Numbered from the stretch's first letter, positions 16,301-22,890 are shown. The stretch: DNA of 26,934 bases from Prevotella sp. (GCA_020026195.1 JAHHQW010000033.1:1-26934), one strand, 5' to 3'. Translations and numbers: made by a program. The notes: generated from the sequence alone by a model not told the origin.

Positions 16301-17928
16301 GCAAGAACACACGCCGTATAGTAGTTTCTGCAAAGACTCAGGATGGTAAATCGTTCGAACTTAAATATAAGAAGAAGGACAAGAACACACTGCGCATCAT
16401 ATCTAACGTTGATACACTTACAAAGGTTAAGGTTACTGTGAGCGCACTCGAACCTCTGGACAATAAGGGATGGTACAAGACCATGCAGTGTATTGCACGA
16501 GGACTGATGTCTGTACGTAAGATAAACATATCTTACCGCAACCAGTACTCTATGTCACTGCCGGGATTCATGCCTCAGATTGGCGATGCCTTCGGACAGC
16601 GCGGCGGTGATATTCTCTCACCAGGTCTCGACTTCGCATTCGGTATGATAGGTGACTCGTACATCGACAAGGCAATGGAACACAACTGGCTCATGATGAA
16701 CGACAGCGTTGCTACTCCTGCTACCACAAACGGAATGGTAAACACTCAGATTCGAGTAACTCTCGAACCAGTTAAGGATTTCAAGATAGACCTTACTGCA
16801 AGTCATTCACGTAACAAGGCACGCAGCATACAGTATATGTACGAAGGCTGCCCGACAACAGAAAGCGGAAGTCTTAACATGACTACCATAAGTCTTAAGA
16901 CTGCATTCGAAGGTATGGGTAATGCCAACAATGGTTTCAAGTCGGCTTCATTCGAGAAGTTCTGTAAATCTCTCGACGGATTCCGCCAGCGTGTCGAGAA
17001 CTCTTACGCAGGAACAAAATATCCTGAAGGAACAACTCACGCAGGTGAAGTCTTCAATCCCGAATACGGAGCAGTAAACAAGTACAGTGCCGACGTTATG
17101 ATTCCGGCATTCCTCAAGGCTTATACCAACATGGGTAGTTCGCTTTCTCTGTTCCCCACCCTGGCAAAGGTTCTGCCTAACTGGAACGTTCGTTACAGCG
17201 GATTGTCAAAACTGCCATGGATACGCGACCACTTCAAGAGCATAAACATCAACCACGGATATAAGAGTATTTATGCCATAGGCGCATACTCTACATTCAA
17301 TACTTATCACGAATACATGGACGGACGTGGTTTCGTCAGCGATGCTGCAACAGGCAATCCTATACCAAGCAGCCGTTACAACATCAGTATGGTAAGTATC
17401 AACGAGGCTTTCTCTCCGTTACTTGGTGTTGATGTAACTCTGCACAACGATCTTACATGTAAGCTGGAATATCGTAAGACAAGGGTTCTAAACCTGAGTA
17501 TGACGAGTGTACAGATAAACGAGACAATGAGTAACGACTGGGTTGTAGGACTTGGTTACAAGATAAACAACTTCAATCCGTTTGCACCGAAGAAGAAGCA
17601 CGTAAAGAAGAGACCTTCTGAAAATGCTTCGACCAATACGAAGAATAATCGTAAGAACGGATTCAACAGTTCGCTGAACCTGCGTCTCGACTTCTCTTTC
17701 CGTAAGCAGGCTGCAATCTCACGCGACATCAGTTCTATGATAAGTTCTGCAAGCAGCGGTAACAAGGCTATGAAACTTTCATTCATGGCGGATTATCAGA
17801 TGTCAAAGATTCTCACAATGAGTTTCTACTATGACCGTCAGACCAACACTCCGCTTCTTAGCAGTAACAGTTACCCGACAACGACAAGTGACTTCGGACT
17901 CAGTATGAAGTTCTCACTTAACAAATAA
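10324..17928 (+). CDS. sprA: Type IX secretion system outer-membrane translocon SprA (Sov)
   Basis: At 2534 residues this is the largest gene here and matches the size of SprA/Sov. SprA forms the very large single-chain beta barrel through which folded T9SS cargo crosses the outer membrane. An N-terminal hydrophobic signal segment (residues 1-33) is followed by a strongly charged linker (about 38-65, runs of Asp then Lys). The conserved SprA N-terminal region includes FTDMHFDLGPAEKIFGPGGV and DFDEKINLHVNGKVGDKV. Three related VE[IV]W-type motifs recur: VEIWVTNK (about 382), IEFWMLDPF (about 1011) and GEVWVNELRLLDF (about 1520). A Lys-rich low-complexity insert lies at about 1925-1973. The C-terminus (FGLSMKFSLNK) is a barrel-closing strand. 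It starts inside the ruvA stop codon and is followed 17 bases later by the phosphatase gene. No frame damage is seen. Confidence 0.96.
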   Translation: MKHLKQFVITIIILLGINFLGISGRIIAPLSVRSAMMPDDDDKDNRNGDDNKKDKKDGKKNIKAQPKLDSNSDSIPDSLLHPRWKIQRIIPVTDEDLTKNATDLNLPENLKQTVEYNDTLNMYIIGSKSGDSYVGTPIMMTPEEYRKWSEKQEFNKYFRNKNDEIIKAKGKEKFSFTDMHFDLGPAEKIFGPGGVRVKTQGTAELKFGATLKKIDNPSLPIRNRKTTTMDFDEKINLHVNGKVGDKVNMNLNYNTDATFDFDAQNLKLKYEGKEDEIIKLVEVGNVSFPASSSLIKGASSLFGIRTDMQFGKLKLQTVISQKKSSSKSVSSQGGVQLTPYEINVADYEENRHFFLSQYFRNKYDESMKTLPNITTGITINRVEIWVTNKSANTTNTRNIIALTDLGENISVSNDMWSVTGSPVPSNNANTEYSSMTSTYDAARDINQTSTVFDGIPNFAGGTDYEKLESARLLSSSEYKVNNSLGYVSLKTGLQTDQVLAVAYEYTYGGVTYQVGEFASDVTDVKKALFVKSLKNTNNNPQQGNWDLMMKNVYYLASSIEKTKFRLDVKYQSDTTGVYVSYIPEQQIKDQTIIRLLGADRLDNNNHPHPNGYFDFVPGYTVSDGRVFFPEAEPFGDYMYNRLIKSGVAPEKAEKYSFYQLYDSTKTVAKQIAEKNKYIITGQYRGTSENVISLGAYNVPQGSVIVTAGGVTLIEGSDYSVDYSAGEVTILNQSIVDAGTPINVSLESNTDFGQQRKTMLGLNWEYDFSKNLQLTGTIQHLSEQSLTTKVAMGAEPLNNTLWGVGINWTKESQWLTNMLDKIPFLHCTAPSTIQFTGEFAQLIAGKSHGTQDNASYIDDFENTKSKIDVSTPSSWIISSIPTMFPEYKDKSTVKSGYNRSLLAWYNIDPLFTRRSSSLTPSHIKSDLKQLSNHYVREIYVNELYPNRDQSSYNGATATLPILNLAFYPAERGPYNLNPMLNAKGQFDETRDKWGGMMRKLDVSDFQAANIEYIEFWMLDPFIYTNEQADAAEYGGDFYINLGDVSEDVLRDGKKFFESGMPVDGNNYFTTTQWGKIPTQANVTYAFATTDGSRAKQDVGFNGLTDEEEREFGAYKEFLTQIQGKVAPEVFDSLMNDPANDDYHYFRGKDFDEIKLSILERYKRINNPQGNSPDSNNRNEKYDTSYKTSPDVEDINQDYTLNEYEKYYQYHVSIRPEDMVVGQNHIVDKRIASRTLRDGTKATVTWYQFRIPLNEYEDRVGGINELTSVRFMRMFLTNFKKPIVMRFGSLDLVRGDWRVYNQQLTSSAETGTINVSAVNIEENGDKTPVNYILPPGIRRGQDPTQPQLVEDNEQALNILVKDLSTGESKAVYKNSTIDIRQYKRMQMFVHANTLEPNTCDLQDNQLALFVRLGSDYKNNYYEYEIPLKLTPAGTYNKYSTADKKIVWPEDNMLDIDLGVFTRLKKERNKAKATGAASFAAEYSAYDEDKPNNKISIVGNPTLGEVKTMIIGVRNKSGELKSGEVWVNELRLLDFRNDGGWAAQGTLNMQLSDVGSFNVTGKMITEGFGGLEEGVMQRSKDDYKTYSVTANLELGKFFPDKAKVSAPLYYSITKEETRPKYNPMDTDMELQDALDAAANGHERDSIESIAVQKVTNTSFSLSNVNVGIKTKGHPMPYDPANFTFSYSHNHSHKSGVTTVYENEDNWRGAFSYSYTPVYKTFEPFKKLIKGKSKWWTILKRFGINYLPQNVSFNTEITRNYYELQERDMEDLGGQALPLTFSEQFLWNRDFSIRWDLTRTLHMNFSSATHAQIEEPYTPINKDLYPDAYSAWKDSVWTSIKHMGRPLDYNQTFSASYMLPLNLIPIFDWINTSANYNATYNWTRGSELDDGTSLGNTIVSNRDININGTFNLERLYNHIPFLKKANDRFNKSPKRNNVSNEFNRLKKQKRDEERKKAMSGKNGKDDDKNKEKQKKKKNVYEQEISIRPDTVIELRHGKNTRRIVVSAKTQDGKSFELKYKKKDKNTLRIISNVDTLTKVKVTVSALEPLDNKGWYKTMQCIARGLMSVRKINISYRNQYSMSLPGFMPQIGDAFGQRGGDILSPGLDFAFGMIGDSYIDKAMEHNWLMMNDSVATPATTNGMVNTQIRVTLEPVKDFKIDLTASHSRNKARSIQYMYEGCPTTESGSLNMTTISLKTAFEGMGNANNGFKSASFEKFCKSLDGFRQRVENSYAGTKYPEGTTHAGEVFNPEYGAVNKYSADVMIPAFLKAYTNMGSSLSLFPTLAKVLPNWNVRYSGLSKLPWIRDHFKSININHGYKSIYAIGAYSTFNTYHEYMDGRGFVSDAATGNPIPSSRYNISMVSINEAFSPLLGVDVTLHNDLTCKLEYRKTRVLNLSMTSVQINETMSNDWVVGLGYKINNFNPFAPKKKHVKKRPSENASTNTKNNRKNGFNSSLNLRLDFSFRKQAAISRDISSMISSASSGNKAMKLSFMADYQMSKILTMSFYYDRQTNTPLLSSNSYPTTTSDFGLSMKFSLNK

Positions 17929-17945
17929 ACATATTATAGCGCGAT

Positions 17946-18686
17946 ATGAAATTAAGAAGATTTTCTGTTGTTTTACTTCTGTCTGCTGCAATATGTGCAT
18001 CGGCACAGAACAACAAGGATCACGGCACAGATATACCAAACTATTATCTCACCATCGACGAGGTAGCCGACAGCTATAAACTGCTTCCGCCGCCTCCGAC
18101 AGAGAACAGTGCCCACTTTGCATACGACAAAGAACAGTATGAGCGTGGCAAAGCTCTGCGTAACACTCCGCGTGGCGAACGTGCCATAAAGGATGCCCTG
18201 TGGGGTAATGATTACCTGGCAGAGGATTTTTCGGAAGCATTCGGAACAGAGATTTCGTTAGAAAAGACTCCTGAGATATTCACTCTCATCGTTCACATGA
18301 AAGAGGATGCCGGCGACTTATCCACACGTCATGCCAAGAAGCATTACATGCGCAAACGTCCGTTTGCTTACTTCAACGAACCCACACAGTTACCAGAGGA
18401 AGAAAAGATTCTTGCAAACAACGGTTCGTTTCCTTCGGGACATACTGCAATGGGATGGGCTGTTGCTCTTGTTCTTGCAGAAGTAAATCCCGACCGTCAG
18501 GATGAGATTCTGAAACGCGGATACGACATGGGACAGAGTCGTGTAATAAGTGGTTTCCATTATCAGAGCGACGTTGATGCCGGACGTATCGTAGCTGCCG
18601 GAGTTGTAGCACGCCTGCACACCAACAAGGCTTTCTGCAAACAGCTAAAGAAGGCTAAGAAAGAATTTAAGAAACTTTCTAAATAG
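17946..18686 (+). CDS. Secreted class A-type acid phosphatase (PAP2 superfamily)
   Basis: A 246-residue protein with a signal peptide ending ICASA (residue 20), so periplasmic or exported. The PAP2/class A acid phosphatase triad motif is complete: KX6RP at 131-139, FPSGHT at 162-167 (catalytic His 166) and SRX5HX3D at 198-209 (nucleophile His 205, Asp 209). The enzymes of this group remove phosphate from a range of phosphomonoesters at low pH; membrane PAP2 lipid phosphatases share the motif but have multiple transmembrane helices, which this one lacks. The C-terminus is Lys-rich with no T9SS sorting domain. It follows sprA by 17 bases and precedes a strong terminator, so it is the last gene of the porQ-sprA unit. 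Confidence 0.9.
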   Translation: MKLRRFSVVLLLSAAICASAQNNKDHGTDIPNYYLTIDEVADSYKLLPPPPTENSAHFAYDKEQYERGKALRNTPRGERAIKDALWGNDYLAEDFSEAFGTEISLEKTPEIFTLIVHMKEDAGDLSTRHAKKHYMRKRPFAYFNEPTQLPEEEKILANNGSFPSGHTAMGWAVALVLAEVNPDRQDEILKRGYDMGQSRVISGFHYQSDVDAGRIVAAGVVARLHTNKAFCKQLKKAKKEFKKLSK

Positions 18687-18705
18687 GAAGTAACACATCA
18701 TAATT

Positions 18706-18744
18706 AACGGACCTTCTGTACAATAGGATTACGGAAGGTCCGTT
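18706..18744 (+). terminator. Rho-independent terminator of the porQ-sprA-phosphatase unit
   Basis: AACGGACCTTCTGTA (18706-18720) pairs with TACGGAAGGTCCGTT (18730-18744): a 15-bp stem with one wobble pair and a nine-base loop, followed by TTCTAT. It lies 19 bases after the phosphatase stop codon. Confidence 0.85.
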
Positions 18745-18818
18745 TTCTATATATAAACTTTCAGTCAGGCATTTTCTTTATGCCACTTAAATAATGACAC
18801 GGTAAATAATTTTATACT

Positions 18819-19436
18819 ATGAACAATTTCGTTACAGACAATCCTGATTATCCATGTGCTGCTTCTATGCTCCATATCGAAGCATGCGAAGTGTCAGATA
18901 CGGACATACCAAGTGGAAACGGAGGTATCAATGGAGAACGATATAGTTACGGACAGCTAAGACATCATCCTATTATCCCGGAACTGGAAAGAAAGATTAC
19001 ACATCATGTAGTAAGACAGTACGTCGAAGAATGTAATTCACGCAATACTGCGCACGGCTTTCAGATGTACCGCGTAAACGGAGAATATTGTTTCTGGGGA
19101 CTGCGTCTCGGACCTGTTATCAAGGCTCCTTCTGTTGCTCAGCTGCGAAATATCCTGCTTAATCAGTCGTCTACTGCTGATGCCGTGCGTAATAAATGCG
19201 TAACTACAAGTATGATCAGAGACATAACGTACGCACTGCTCAGAGAAGCAATTGCAGAGGATTGCAGAACATCTGTAAACGAAGCCAGCAGTATAATCGG
19301 AAATCAGCTTGACTGCGCTCCACACGAGGATGAAGCCACAGGACTGGTATTCATGGTTCCTAACTGGGCTCACAGATGGTTCCGTCATAACGGATATGCA
19401 TCGCACATGTGCCATATCTTAAATGATAAAGATTAA
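18819..19436 (+). CDS. Unrecognised protein, cysteine- and histidine-rich
   Basis: A 205-residue protein I cannot assign. It has no signal peptide or membrane segment. It has eight cysteines (13, 23, 72, 91, 126, 148, 165, 198) and many histidines, notably RHHPIIPELERKITHHVV in the N-terminal half and NWAHRWFRHNGYASHMCHIL at the C-terminus, so metal binding is possible but no named motif (HNH, zinc ribbon) fits clearly. The middle (QLRNILL, MIRDITYALLREAIAED) looks helical. It begins 75 bases after the terminator of the sprA unit with no clear TAnnTTTG promoter, and it is followed by the structured gene-free stretch 19437-19974. The continuous frame and ordinary composition argue for a real gene. 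A nuclease-like function would be a guess. Confidence 0.7.
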   Translation: MNNFVTDNPDYPCAASMLHIEACEVSDTDIPSGNGGINGERYSYGQLRHHPIIPELERKITHHVVRQYVEECNSRNTAHGFQMYRVNGEYCFWGLRLGPVIKAPSVAQLRNILLNQSSTADAVRNKCVTTSMIRDITYALLREAIAEDCRTSVNEASSIIGNQLDCAPHEDEATGLVFMVPNWAHRWFRHNGYASHMCHILNDKD

Positions 19437-19548
19437 AATTACGGCAGTCTTTGCAATGACTTACGGGTGCGTATTATTTATGTTAAATATGATATTTTTA
19501 TAACTGCATATTTTTCTCTAAAAAATTCGTAACGGTATTAGAAACATG

Positions 19549-19597
19549 GTTTTGGCTATATTTTCAGAGCGTTACAGCATGGAAATATTGCCAAAAC
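19549..19597. repeat. Long imperfect inverted repeat (hairpin)
   Basis: GTTTTGGCTATATTT (19549-19563) pairs with AAATATTGCCAAAAC (19583-19597): 14 of 15 positions match (one T-T mismatch), with a 19-base loop. No U-run follows on either strand, so it is not an ordinary terminator. Confidence 0.8.
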
Positions 19598-19633
19598 ACT
19601 ATGCTTTTCAAAAAAACAAGTCTGTTTACAGGT

Positions 19634-19787
19634 AAACTCACGTGTGAAAGTTTAGAAACACACATATATCAGCAAAGAAACATACGTATGTTAGTTTGCT
19701 GGCGTCATGACACGAACTTATAAACGTAGTTACAAAAGTTTGGAAACATAGTTGCAACAACTAACAAACATAGTGACAGAAGTAAAA
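19634..19787. repeat. Seven-unit degenerate 22-bp direct-repeat array
   Basis: Seven consecutive 22-base units begin at 19634, 19656, 19678, 19700, 19722, 19744 and 19766. Six of the seven start with AAAC; the fourth (TGGC) has diverged. The commonest start is AAACRTAGT or AAACATACGT. The compared neighbouring or near pairs match at about 12-14 of 22 positions. Units 1, 3, 4 and 5 have a dyad core centred between positions 8 and 9: CACGTG, a 14-base palindrome AACATACGTATGTT, GTCATGAC and GTAGTTAC (imperfect). A weaker eighth unit may lie just before, at 19612-19633. The period is not a multiple of three, so this is not coding; 22 bp is close to two helical turns. Confidence 0.75.
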
Positions 19788-19814
19788 AGCAGTTGTTTTT
19801 CCAACTTTTTAAAA

Positions 19815-19857
19815 TTGCTTATTTCGTACAGAACATTTGTTGATTAGAAATAAGCAA
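19815..19857. repeat. Perfect 11-base inverted repeat with 21-base loop
   Basis: TTGCTTATTTC at 19815-19825 and GAAATAAGCAA at 19847-19857 are exact reverse complements. There is no strong T-run after the 3' arm on the + strand; on the - strand the following AATTTTAAAAAG is only weakly terminator-like. Confidence 0.75.
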
Positions 19858-19868
19858 ATATTGGAGTT

Positions 19869-19895
19869 AAAAATATTCACATTAGAGATATTTTT
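19869..19895. repeat. Short AT-only hairpin
   Basis: AAAAATAT (19869-19876) and ATATTTTT (19888-19895) pair perfectly around an 11-base loop. With only A-T pairs it is weak and may be chance in AT-rich DNA. Confidence 0.4.
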
Positions 19896-19916
19896 ACTCA
19901 TTATTATAAATAAAAA

Positions 19917-19955
19917 ATGAGGCTAAACGTACATCATTCAGTAGTTCAGCCTCAT
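19917..19955 (-). terminator. Rho-independent terminator after rnr
   Basis: ATGAGGCT (19917-19924) pairs with AGCCTCAT (19948-19955), extended by AAC/GTT beyond one mismatch. The - strand continues into TTTTTATTTATAAT, a good U-rich tail, 19 bases after the rnr stop codon. Confidence 0.75.
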
Positions 19956-19974
19956 CAGTTATTTTTTATGGATA

Positions 19975-22194
19975 TTACTTACGTTTCTTATTCTCGCTGT
20001 CAGCAAGAGCAAAGTCAAGCTGTTTCTTCTCCAAGTTAGCAGCAGCAACCTTAATGCGTACTGCATCACCAAGACGATATCTGTTGTGCTTATGCTTTCC
20101 TACAAGACAGTAGTTACGCTCGTCAAACTCGTAATAATCATCATCAAGGTCACGCATCGGAACAAGTCCCTCGCAGTGGTTCTCATCTATCTCGCAATAA
20201 ATTCCGAATGATGTTACGCCGCTGATATGAGCCTCATATACGTTTCCGAGTTTATCGCCCATAAATTCTACCATCTTATACTTGATGCTGTCGCGTTCGG
20301 CATTCTGTGCCAGAACCTCCTGGTCGCTACAATGCTCGCACATAGTTTCATAATGACTCTGGCTTGCACTGCGGCCGTCCTGCTGATAACGTGTAAGCAG
20401 ACGGTGTACCATAAGGTCAGGATAACGACGTATAGGACTGGTAAAATGTGTATAGTAATCGAATGCCAGACCATAGTGTCCGATGTTGTTGGTAGTGTAT
20501 TTAGCCTTCATCATGGCACGCAGAGCAACAGTCTCGATGAGTTTCTGAACATTTGTACCATTGATGTCGTCCATGAGTTTGTTAATACTCTTCGATATAG
20601 CCGACTTCGTACCAGTTGTCTTAACCTTATATCCGAAACGATTAATGAACTGACGCAGATTCTCAAGTTTAGTTGGATCAGGAACATCGTGTACACGATA
20701 AGGCAGAACCTTCGGTTTCTTTCCCTTAGGAGGATTTCCCACCCACTCTGCAACAGTCTTGTTGGCAACGAGCATGAACTCCTCTATAAGTTTGTTAGCA
20801 TCCTTAGATTTCTTGAAATAGCAGCGCAGCGGCTTTCCGTCCTTATCAACATCGAAATGCAGTTCCTCGCGGTCAAAGTTTACCGAGCCGTTCTTGAATC
20901 TCTGCTTACGCAGTGCCTTTGCCAGACGGTCGAGCGTCACAATCTCCTCAGCATATTCTCCACGATATTTTCCGTCAGCAGGTTTCGGAGCAGGTTCGCC
21001 TGTTCCGTCTACAACGCCATTGTCTTCCAATATCTGCTGAACTTCCTCATAAGCAAACCTGCGGTTACTCTTTACCACCGTATGAGCTAAATGCCAGTCG
21101 CGAATCATCGCATCCTCATCCATCACGAAGATAACACTGTAACAGAGTTTCTCTTCATCCGGGCGCAGCGAACATACGAAGTTACACAGACGCTCCGGCA
21201 GCATTGGTACGGTGCGGTCTACAAGATACACACTCGTAGCACGGTTGTATGCCTCTTTGTCTATCACGCTTCCTTCGGTAACATAATGCGAGACATCGGC
21301 AATATGAACGCCAATCTCCCACAGTCCGTTATCAAGGCGGCGGCATGAGAGAGCATCGTCAAAGTCTTTCGCATCCTTCGGGTCGATAGTAAATGTGATG
21401 GCATCGCGCATATCCTCACGTTCCTTAAGATCAGCTTCGGTTATCTTACCGTCAAATTTCTCTGCAGCAGCCTCAACATTCTTAGGATATACGTAAGGCA
21501 GATCGTACTGTGCAAGGATTGCATTCATTTCCACATCGTTATCGCCTTCCTTTCCGAGTACGTCTACAACTTCGCCTATTATAGTCTTGTCATCTTCATC
21601 GGGCCATTTGGTAATCTTAACAACAGCCTTATCGCCTGTCTTACCGCCCTTGAGCTTTTCTTTCGGTATAATGATATCGTGAACGAAGATGTTACTCTCC
21701 GTAATGAGGAACGCCAGACTCTTCATGACCTTAAGTTTTCCGACGTATGTATTCTTTCCTCTTGCCAGAATCTCCGTTACTACCGCCTCGCGCTCATGGT
21801 TGCGGGCACGAGCAAGAAACGATACGCGGACCTTGTCGCCATTGAGAGCGAACATAGAGTTACGTTCGGCAACAAATACGGGTTCTCCGCCATCATCGGC
21901 AATGAACACGTTCTTTCCGTTATTTCTACGATAGAACACTCCGTCCTGCACCTGTCCCTTGTTATTAAGTTTGAAAGAGCTGTCGCTGACCTTGATAAGA
22001 TAATCGCACCATGCCATATCTTCAAGGACATCTACAGCAAGCATCTTTACCGGATGAGTTGTTATATGAAGTATTCTGAATATGTCTTTTAAGCTTAATG
22101 TTTCAGCGGGATGTGTTACGAACAAATCCTCTATCTGTCTGGTAAGTTCTTTCTTTGATAAACGTTTCTTACCCGTTTTTTTACCTTTTTCCAT
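19975..22194 (-). CDS. rnr: Ribonuclease R
   Basis: A 739-residue 3'-5' exoribonuclease of the RNase II/R family, which degrades structured RNA. A basic N-terminus (MEKGKKTGKKRLSKKEL) and winged-helix-like region (residues 15-75) are followed by cold-shock-type OB domains (about 80-215). The RNB catalytic domain has its magnesium-binding aspartates in DPKDAKDFDDALS (271-283; D271, D277, D279, D280) and continues through GVHIADVSHYV, PMLPERLCNFVCSLRPDE and HYTHFTSPIRRYPDLMVHR-like sequence. The S1 domain spans about 650-730, and the tail is short and basic (SENKKRK). All domains are present and in order. It is monocistronic here, with its own terminator and a likely promoter at 22220-22250. 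Confidence 0.96.
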   Translation of the reverse strand: MEKGKKTGKKRLSKKELTRQIEDLFVTHPAETLSLKDIFRILHITTHPVKMLAVDVLEDMAWCDYLIKVSDSSFKLNNKGQVQDGVFYRRNNGKNVFIADDGGEPVFVAERNSMFALNGDKVRVSFLARARNHEREAVVTEILARGKNTYVGKLKVMKSLAFLITESNIFVHDIIIPKEKLKGGKTGDKAVVKITKWPDEDDKTIIGEVVDVLGKEGDNDVEMNAILAQYDLPYVYPKNVEAAAEKFDGKITEADLKEREDMRDAITFTIDPKDAKDFDDALSCRRLDNGLWEIGVHIADVSHYVTEGSVIDKEAYNRATSVYLVDRTVPMLPERLCNFVCSLRPDEEKLCYSVIFVMDEDAMIRDWHLAHTVVKSNRRFAYEEVQQILEDNGVVDGTGEPAPKPADGKYRGEYAEEIVTLDRLAKALRKQRFKNGSVNFDREELHFDVDKDGKPLRCYFKKSKDANKLIEEFMLVANKTVAEWVGNPPKGKKPKVLPYRVHDVPDPTKLENLRQFINRFGYKVKTTGTKSAISKSINKLMDDINGTNVQKLIETVALRAMMKAKYTTNNIGHYGLAFDYYTHFTSPIRRYPDLMVHRLLTRYQQDGRSASQSHYETMCEHCSDQEVLAQNAERDSIKYKMVEFMGDKLGNVYEAHISGVTSFGIYCEIDENHCEGLVPMRDLDDDYYEFDERNYCLVGKHKHNRYRLGDAVRIKVAAANLEKKQLDFALADSENKKRK

Positions 22195-22219
22195 AATCTC
22201 AGGTATTTAGTTATATCCA

Positions 22220-22250
22220 CAAAGAAACGAAATAAAATTGAGATTTCAAA
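22220..22250 (-). promoter_or_regulatory. Candidate promoter for rnr
   Basis: On the - strand TTTG (22247-22250) and TTTCTTTG (22220-22227) are separated by 19 bases. The downstream element differs from TAnnTTTG at one position (T instead of A), but the spacing is ideal and it lies 25 bases before the rnr ATG. Confidence 0.5.
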
Positions 22251-22299
22251 ATCATTTTGCCGCTACGCCTCTATTTTTATAGATTATTAAATACAAAAA

Positions 22300-22327
22300 A
22301 GGCTTATCACACTGATGCGATAAGCCT
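22300..22327 (-). terminator. Rho-independent terminator after the U32-sufE-methyltransferase unit
   Basis: AGGCTTATC (22300-22308) and GATAAGCCT (22319-22327) form a perfect 9-bp stem with a ten-base loop. The - strand tail is TTTTTTGTATTT. It lies 26 bases after the methyltransferase stop codon. Confidence 0.85.
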
Positions 22328-22353
22328 ATATATAAATTAACCTGTCTGTAGTC

Positions 22354-22890
22354 TTACTTTGAGAGTATCATTCTGCGGGCCATTTCCCATATAACGATAC
22401 CTGCGGTCACCGACACATTCATGGAATGTTTAGTACCAAACTGCGGTATCTCAAGACATCCGTCACTGGCATCTATTACGTCCTGACGCACGCCTTTTAC
22501 CTCGTTTCCCATGATTACGGCATACTTCTTCGTACTGTCAATCGGTGCATCCTGAAGTTTGGTGCTGTCTGTAACCTGTTCTACGGAATATATAAAGTAT
22601 CCTTCTTCGTGCAGGTCTTTAACGGCATCCATGGTGTCCTCGTAAAACTTCCAGTCTACACTGTCTTCTGCACCTAACGCGGTCTTATGAATTTCGTTGT
22701 TGGGAGGACAGGCGCTTATGCCACAGAGTACAACTTTCTCTATACGGAAGGCATCGGAAGTGCGGAACACGCTGCCCACATTGTACAGACTGCGTACATT
22801 ATCGAGCACTACGACCAACGGCAGTTTGTGCGACTCCTTAAATTCGTCTACGGAGAGACGGTTCATCTCCGTGATTCTAAGTTTTCTCAT
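22354..22890 (-). CDS. TrmH/SpoU family RNA 2'-O-methyltransferase
   Basis: A 178-residue SPOUT-class enzyme that should methylate a ribose 2'-hydroxyl in RNA using S-adenosylmethionine. All three SpoU motifs are visible: motif 1, LDNVRSLYNVGSVFRTSDAF (N31, R33, R43); motif 2, AVIMGNEVKGV (124-134); motif 3, CLEIPQFGTKHSMNVSVTAG (145-164), which forms the trefoil knot and cofactor site. It lacks the N-terminal substrate-binding extension of the larger 23S rRNA enzymes, so tRNA is a plausible target, but the modified position cannot be read from the sequence. Its start overlaps the sufE stop by four bases (ATGA), so it is the third gene of a translationally coupled unit. Confidence 0.92.
   Translation of the reverse strand: MRKLRITEMNRLSVDEFKESHKLPLVVVLDNVRSLYNVGSVFRTSDAFRIEKVVLCGISACPPNNEIHKTALGAEDSVDWKFYEDTMDAVKDLHEEGYFIYSVEQVTDSTKLQDAPIDSTKKYAVIMGNEVKGVRQDVIDASDGCLEIPQFGTKHSMNVSVTAGIVIWEMARRMILSK

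Larger units (their letters stand above)
19437..19974. other. Structured 538-base intergenic stretch
   Basis: No convincing gene is present. In order it holds a 15-base imperfect inverted repeat (19549-19597), a degenerate 22-bp direct-repeat array (19634-19787), an 11-base perfect inverted repeat (19815-19857), an AT-only hairpin (19869-19895) and the rnr terminator (19917-19955). It is AT-rich. No full promoter was found; the best - strand match is TATGTTTG at 19765-19772, inside the array and without a -33 partner. Confidence 0.8.

Noticed and set aside
19691..19698. TTAGTTTG as a promoter -7 element inside the array
   Set aside because: It differs from TAnnTTTG in one position and no TTTG lies 19-20 bases upstream.
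19634..19787. CRISPR array
   Set aside because: Units follow each other without spacers, are degenerate (about 12-14 of 22 positions shared) and no cas genes are near.
19612..19895. Iteron-type plasmid replication origin
   Set aside because: Repeats of 22 bp beside AT-rich DNA recall iterons, but all surrounding genes are chromosomal housekeeping genes and no replication initiator gene is present.
20227..21090. 287-residue open frame on the + strand
   Set aside because: It is wholly antisense to the RNB domain of rnr, which has clear conserved motifs; its composition is not that of a real protein and it has no promoter.
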